From NCBI GenBank assembly GCA_023145535.1, contig JAGLDQ010000046.1:1-8330 (forward strand): a stretch of 8,330 bases of DNA, written 5' to 3'. The notes below the pieces were generated by a model. That model ran no database searches. It was not told where the DNA came from and saw nothing but the letters and a program-made list of their open reading frames with translations. The DNA is from Cocleimonas sp. GTDB lineage: Bacteria > Pseudomonadota > Gammaproteobacteria > Thiotrichales > Thiotrichaceae. Positions 6,491 to 8,330 of the stretch are shown here, one piece after another (position 1 is the first letter of the stretch; every line of letters starts with the position of its first letter). The position numbers and the translations under genes are program-made.

Positions 6491-7324
6491 TTAAACTTCT
6501 TCAAACACATCCTCTTCAAAATAATAGATCCCTATACCTGCTCTTTTTTTCCCACTCCCTTTTTCTTTATGATGCCCTACATCTCGATCATATTGTCGCA
6601 ACCATTCATTTGATTTTTCCAGTAGCGCTTGGCTATCTTCCCCGACCATTTTTTGAAAAGAATCGAGACATTCTAACGGTAAGTTGTCATAACAAACCTT
6701 GCGTTGAAAGCGTAATTCTTCTTTTTCGCTGGTCATATTATGACCAATTGTTTTGATCAATAAAGAAACATCTAGACCTAAGATATTCATCACTTCATCT
6801 TCATCGCCCATGGGTAAGTAAGCACGACGCTGTAAACTTGCATATTTACCTTCAACAATTTCAATGGTATCGGTTGATTTTAATTCATCTAGCATGGCTT
6901 TTGAGGTCATATCACCACTATATCGACTAACCAGTGCCTCAAATGATTTTTCTTTGCCATTAATAACTAAAACAGCAGGAAAACCACCCGATGTACAAAA
7001 CTCCTCATCTTCTTGCCAACCATTAATAACGCGTGTTGCACGATTATATTTTGCTGACACCGATTGCGCTTCTAGTGGTACTTTACGCAGAGCGGCAACA
7101 TCTTTTCGGGTTAGCCCTGTGATAATCGCAATTCTAGAAGTCGTCGCCTTGCCTTCAGACTTCAGTAACTTTTGTTCCGTAACAACGACGTATACTTGTT
7201 TTAGAATTTGAGATATTTCACTATAAGTTACCCCCTTACTCAGCAAAATTTCTGTTAAAGGAAGGAGTAACTTATAATTCATCTGGTAAAGTTTATCATT
7301 CATGGTTTGTGATTTTATTCCCAT
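6491..7324 (-). CDS. DUF6502 family protein, putative winged-helix DNA-binding protein
   Basis: The protein is up to 277 residues long and matches the DUF6502 family, whose function is unknown. Residues 16-80 (LLLPLTEILLSKGVTYSEI...TTSRIAIITGLTRKDVAAL) look like a helix-turn-helix module. RATRVINGW (95-103) and FPAVLVINGKEKSFEALVSRY (115-135) follow, then a second winged-helix-like stretch, GDMTSKAMLDELKSTDTIEIVEGKYASL. The C-terminus ends with the family-typical GIGIYYFEED. A regulator role is inferred from the fold and not shown. An in-frame TAA lies two codons before ATG 7324, so no longer start exists. No good ribosome binding site precedes 7324; Met8 (ATG at 7303-7301) begins MNDKL, closer to the usual family N-terminus, and may be the true start. 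A 12-bp inverted repeat brackets the start region. The gene is convergent with the micropeptide and divergent from the protoglobin gene. No cysteine cluster or membrane segment is visible. Confidence 0.85.
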   Translation of the reverse strand: MGIKSQTMNDKLYQMNYKLLLPLTEILLSKGVTYSEISQILKQVYVVVTEQKLLKSEGKATTSRIAIITGLTRKDVAALRKVPLEAQSVSAKYNRATRVINGWQEDEEFCTSGGFPAVLVINGKEKSFEALVSRYSGDMTSKAMLDELKSTDTIEIVEGKYASLQRRAYLPMGDEDEVMNILGLDVSLLIKTIGHNMTSEKEELRFQRKVCYDNLPLECLDSFQKMVGEDSQALLEKSNEWLRQYDRDVGHHKEKGSGKKRAGIGIYYFEEDVFEEV

Positions 7325-7371
7325 TTTTTAATTTTATCAATAAGAAACCGTGAGTATACTGATAAACTTTA
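7287..7371 (-). repeat. 12-bp inverted repeat flanking the DUF6502 start
   Basis: TAAAGTTTATCA (7287-7298) and its exact reverse complement TGATAAACTTTA (7360-7371) are 61 bp apart. One arm is inside the coding sequence, directly after the Met8 ATG. The other is upstream of the first possible ATG. In the minus-strand transcript they could form a stem enclosing the translation start. As DNA they could be two half-sites or two operator copies. Confidence 0.55.
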
Positions 7372-7419
7372 TATGGTAGATAGCTGAACAACTACCTAAA
7401 GCTATAAACCTACCAACCA

Positions 7420-7442
7420 CGTTAATCTTATAACTATTAACG
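7420..7442. promoter_or_regulatory. Operator-like inverted repeat CGTTAAT-N9-ATTAACG
   Basis: Perfect 7-bp arms CGTTAAT (7420-7426) and ATTAACG (7436-7442) are separated by 9 bp. This geometry suits a dimeric regulator binding one face of the helix. It lies about 100 bp upstream of the DUF6502 start. Chance occurrence in AT-rich DNA is possible. Confidence 0.4.
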
Positions 7443-7495
7443 CTTAAGTATACCGTTTTTTTTAACAAATGCTAGTTTTTTACACAAATACAGAC

Positions 7496-7528
7496 CATTG
7501 AAAATAATTTACTCTATTGTTTTCAATG
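7496..7528 (+). repeat. 9-bp inverted repeat followed by a T-rich run
   Basis: CATTGAAAA (7496-7504) and TTTTCAATG (7520-7528) form a 9-bp stem with a 15-nt loop. On the plus strand a T-rich stretch (TTTATTTTATTTTTT) follows. It resembles a weak terminator for an unknown plus-strand transcript, but no gene lies upstream on that strand. Confidence 0.35.
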
Positions 7529-7772
7529 ATTTATTTTATTTTTTCCATGTTAACTTTTCCTTAACCCTTACAGTGAATAAATTCGTACGCTAACCTGTTA
7601 GTCACTCCGTTAATGATTTAAATGATTATCGTAAAAATGGTTTATGTGAGCAATGAAGATGTGATACAAGAGGATATAAACAGAGAAAACAATAATATTA
7701 TTAAAAATCAACAAGGTACATATTTTTTGTTGTTTTTTTCACAAAAAATAGAACATATATTGATAATATTTT

Positions 7773-7799
7773 TTGACATTCCATCGAAGCTACTTTAAT
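7773..7799 (+). promoter_or_regulatory. Promoter of the protoglobin gene
   Basis: A perfect -35 box TTGACA (7773-7778) is followed 15 bp later by TTTAAT (7794-7799), five of six matches to TATAAT. The spacing is shorter than the usual 17 bp, which often means a weak or activator-dependent promoter. Transcription would start near 7806 and give a leader of about 94 nt. Confidence 0.5.
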
Positions 7800-7811
7800 C
7801 TGCGATTGTTA

Positions 7812-7835
7812 TTTTTGGTAATTAATTACCAAAAA
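7812..7835. promoter_or_regulatory. Perfect 24-bp palindrome, candidate operator
   Basis: The arm TTTTTGGTAATT is followed at once by its exact reverse complement. The site begins a few bases after the predicted transcription start of the protoglobin gene, a common place for a repressor to block transcription. The core TTGGTAATTAATTACCAA has the look of a MarR- or TetR-type dimer site, but I cannot assign a regulator. No U-run follows on either strand, so it is not a terminator. Confidence 0.6.
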
Positions 7836-7864
7836 CAAGGACGTTTCTGCAACAACTATAACAA

Positions 7865-7878
7865 TGGAACTAGTTCCA
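7865..7878. promoter_or_regulatory. 14-bp perfect palindrome in the protoglobin leader
   Basis: TGGAACTAGTTCCA is self-complementary and ends 11 nt before the ribosome binding site. In RNA it gives a 5-bp stem with a CUAG loop. It could be a second operator or a small leader hairpin; the function is not determined. Confidence 0.4.
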
Positions 7879-7899
7879 AATGTATAAAAAGGGGAAAAT

Positions 7900-8330
7900 A
7901 TGAATCTATCTGATATTACTGAAACAGTATTCCAATCCATACCACATACCATCATACCTACTGAGCAAGATACAAAACTATTAAGGAAACACAAAAAGCT
8001 ATTGCTGAGTTATGGGAATGATTTGGCTAAAGGGGTCTATCATGATGATAACTTACAAGAGACACTCTCTCCCGAAGTAAGAAAACAGCGCGAACAGAGC
8101 TTGCATGAATGGTATCAAATATCAATTACTTGTGATTTTGATCAACATTATTGGAATTGGCAAGTCTTTGTTGGAGTCGAGCATGTAAAACATAATGTTT
8201 CCAACGCATCAGTATTGACTATGTGGGTCTGGATAATGACCTCAATGCAACAAAATTTATTACGTGATCTAGAAACAAGTGAAGCACTTAAAGTCTTGTC
8301 AGTATTTCAAAAATTACAAGCAGTGGTCAC
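7900..8330 (+). CDS. Protoglobin-domain protein (globin sensor fold), 5' part only
   Basis: The frame starts at ATG 7900, with AGGGG (7890-7894) 5 nt before it, and stays open to the window end (143 full codons). The visible part is a protoglobin / globin-coupled-sensor haem domain. Helical segments are DTKLLRKHKKLLLSYGNDLAKGVY (24-47), the PEVRKQREQSLHEWYQIS helix (58-75), FDQHYWNWQVFVGVEHVKHNV (80-100) and SVLTMWVWIMTSMQQNLL (104-121). His95 in GVEHVKHNV aligns with the proximal haem ligand (IGxxHxxxG-type motif), and FDxxY before it is typical. Such domains bind haem and sense or carry O2, NO or CO. Because the 3' end is missing, I cannot say whether this is a stand-alone protoglobin or a sensor fused to a diguanylate cyclase, chemotaxis or kinase domain. 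It has its own promoter and a leader with two palindromes, suggesting control independent of the DUF6502 gene. Confidence 0.82.
   Translation, partial: MNLSDITETVFQSIPHTIIPTEQDTKLLRKHKKLLLSYGNDLAKGVYHDDNLQETLSPEVRKQREQSLHEWYQISITCDFDQHYWNWQVFVGVEHVKHNVSNASVLTMWVWIMTSMQQNLLRDLETSEALKVLSVFQKLQAVV

Larger units (their letters stand above)
7325..7772. other. Divergent intergenic region, AT-rich, several inverted repeats
   Basis: No supported gene lies between the DUF6502 start and the protoglobin promoter. The region is very AT-rich and holds four inverted repeats: 7420-7442, 7496-7528, 7709-7732 (CAACAA/TTGTTG followed by seven T) and 7721-7750 (TATTTTTTGT/ACAAAAAATA). A 58-codon frame at 7622-7798 has no ribosome binding site. 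TATACT boxes occur on the minus strand near 7350 and 7450, but without good -35 partners. The promoter of the DUF6502 gene must lie here and cannot be pinned down by eye. Confidence 0.5.

Noticed and set aside
6864..7211. 115-codon plus-strand frame antisense to the DUF6502 gene
   Set aside because: Shadow of a recognised family; no start signals.
7622..7798. 58-codon plus-strand frame
   Set aside because: No ribosome binding site, Asn/Ile/Phe-rich low-complexity translation, and it runs through inverted repeats and into the protoglobin promoter.
7809..7994. 61-codon minus-strand frame over the protoglobin start
   Set aside because: Antisense to the protoglobin coding start and to its palindromic leader; no ribosome binding site.
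5912..8330. Mobile element or toxin-antitoxin/RiPP cluster in the AT-rich part
   Set aside because: No transposase, integrase, terminal repeats or target duplication, and no peptide-modifying enzyme is encoded in the window, so neither label is supported.

Overview
The window looks like chromosomal DNA of a moderately AT-rich gammaproteobacterium. The evidence is a YjjV-type TatD hydrolase, TcdA (CsdL), a MuiA/DUF4139 envelope protein, a DUF6502 protein and a protoglobin-domain protein. The genus cannot be read from the sequence; a Thiotrichales-like free-living bacterium is only a guess. No tRNA, rRNA, CRISPR array, insertion sequence or attachment site was seen.

Layout. Bases 1-2015 (+) hold the 3' end of a CsgA-like short-chain dehydrogenase, a rhodanese lipoprotein and a DUF1343/NamZ-family protein. 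They are closely spaced (41 and 3 nt), so probably one transcript. Bases 2082-3770 (-) hold a convergent MuiA/DUF4139 protein, with a small hairpin between the two units. A 110-bp divergent region separates it from a tight + operon at 3881-5911: yjjV-like metal hydrolase, an unrecognised signal-peptide protein (0 nt gap) and tcdA (9 nt gap).

From about 5912 the window becomes AT-rich and gene-poor. Inside lies a 28-codon gene (6255-6341, +) with its own -10/-35, a GGGGA ribosome binding site and a terminator. Its product has a short amphipathic N-terminus and a GGIGGSG tail. It converges on a DUF6502 gene (6491-7324, -), and the two share a bidirectional terminator built from overlapping hairpins. 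After a 575-bp divergent region rich in inverted repeats comes a new + gene at 7900, cut off by the window end. It encodes a protoglobin-type haem domain and has a TTGACA promoter, a perfect 24-bp palindrome and a 14-bp palindrome in its leader.

The 1-5911 part reads as ordinary housekeeping and envelope genes. The 5912-8330 part is the most likely place for something undescribed: a Gly-motif micropeptide paired with a DUF6502 putative DNA-binding protein, next to a haem-sensor-like gene with strong operator candidates. Any functional link between these three is inference.
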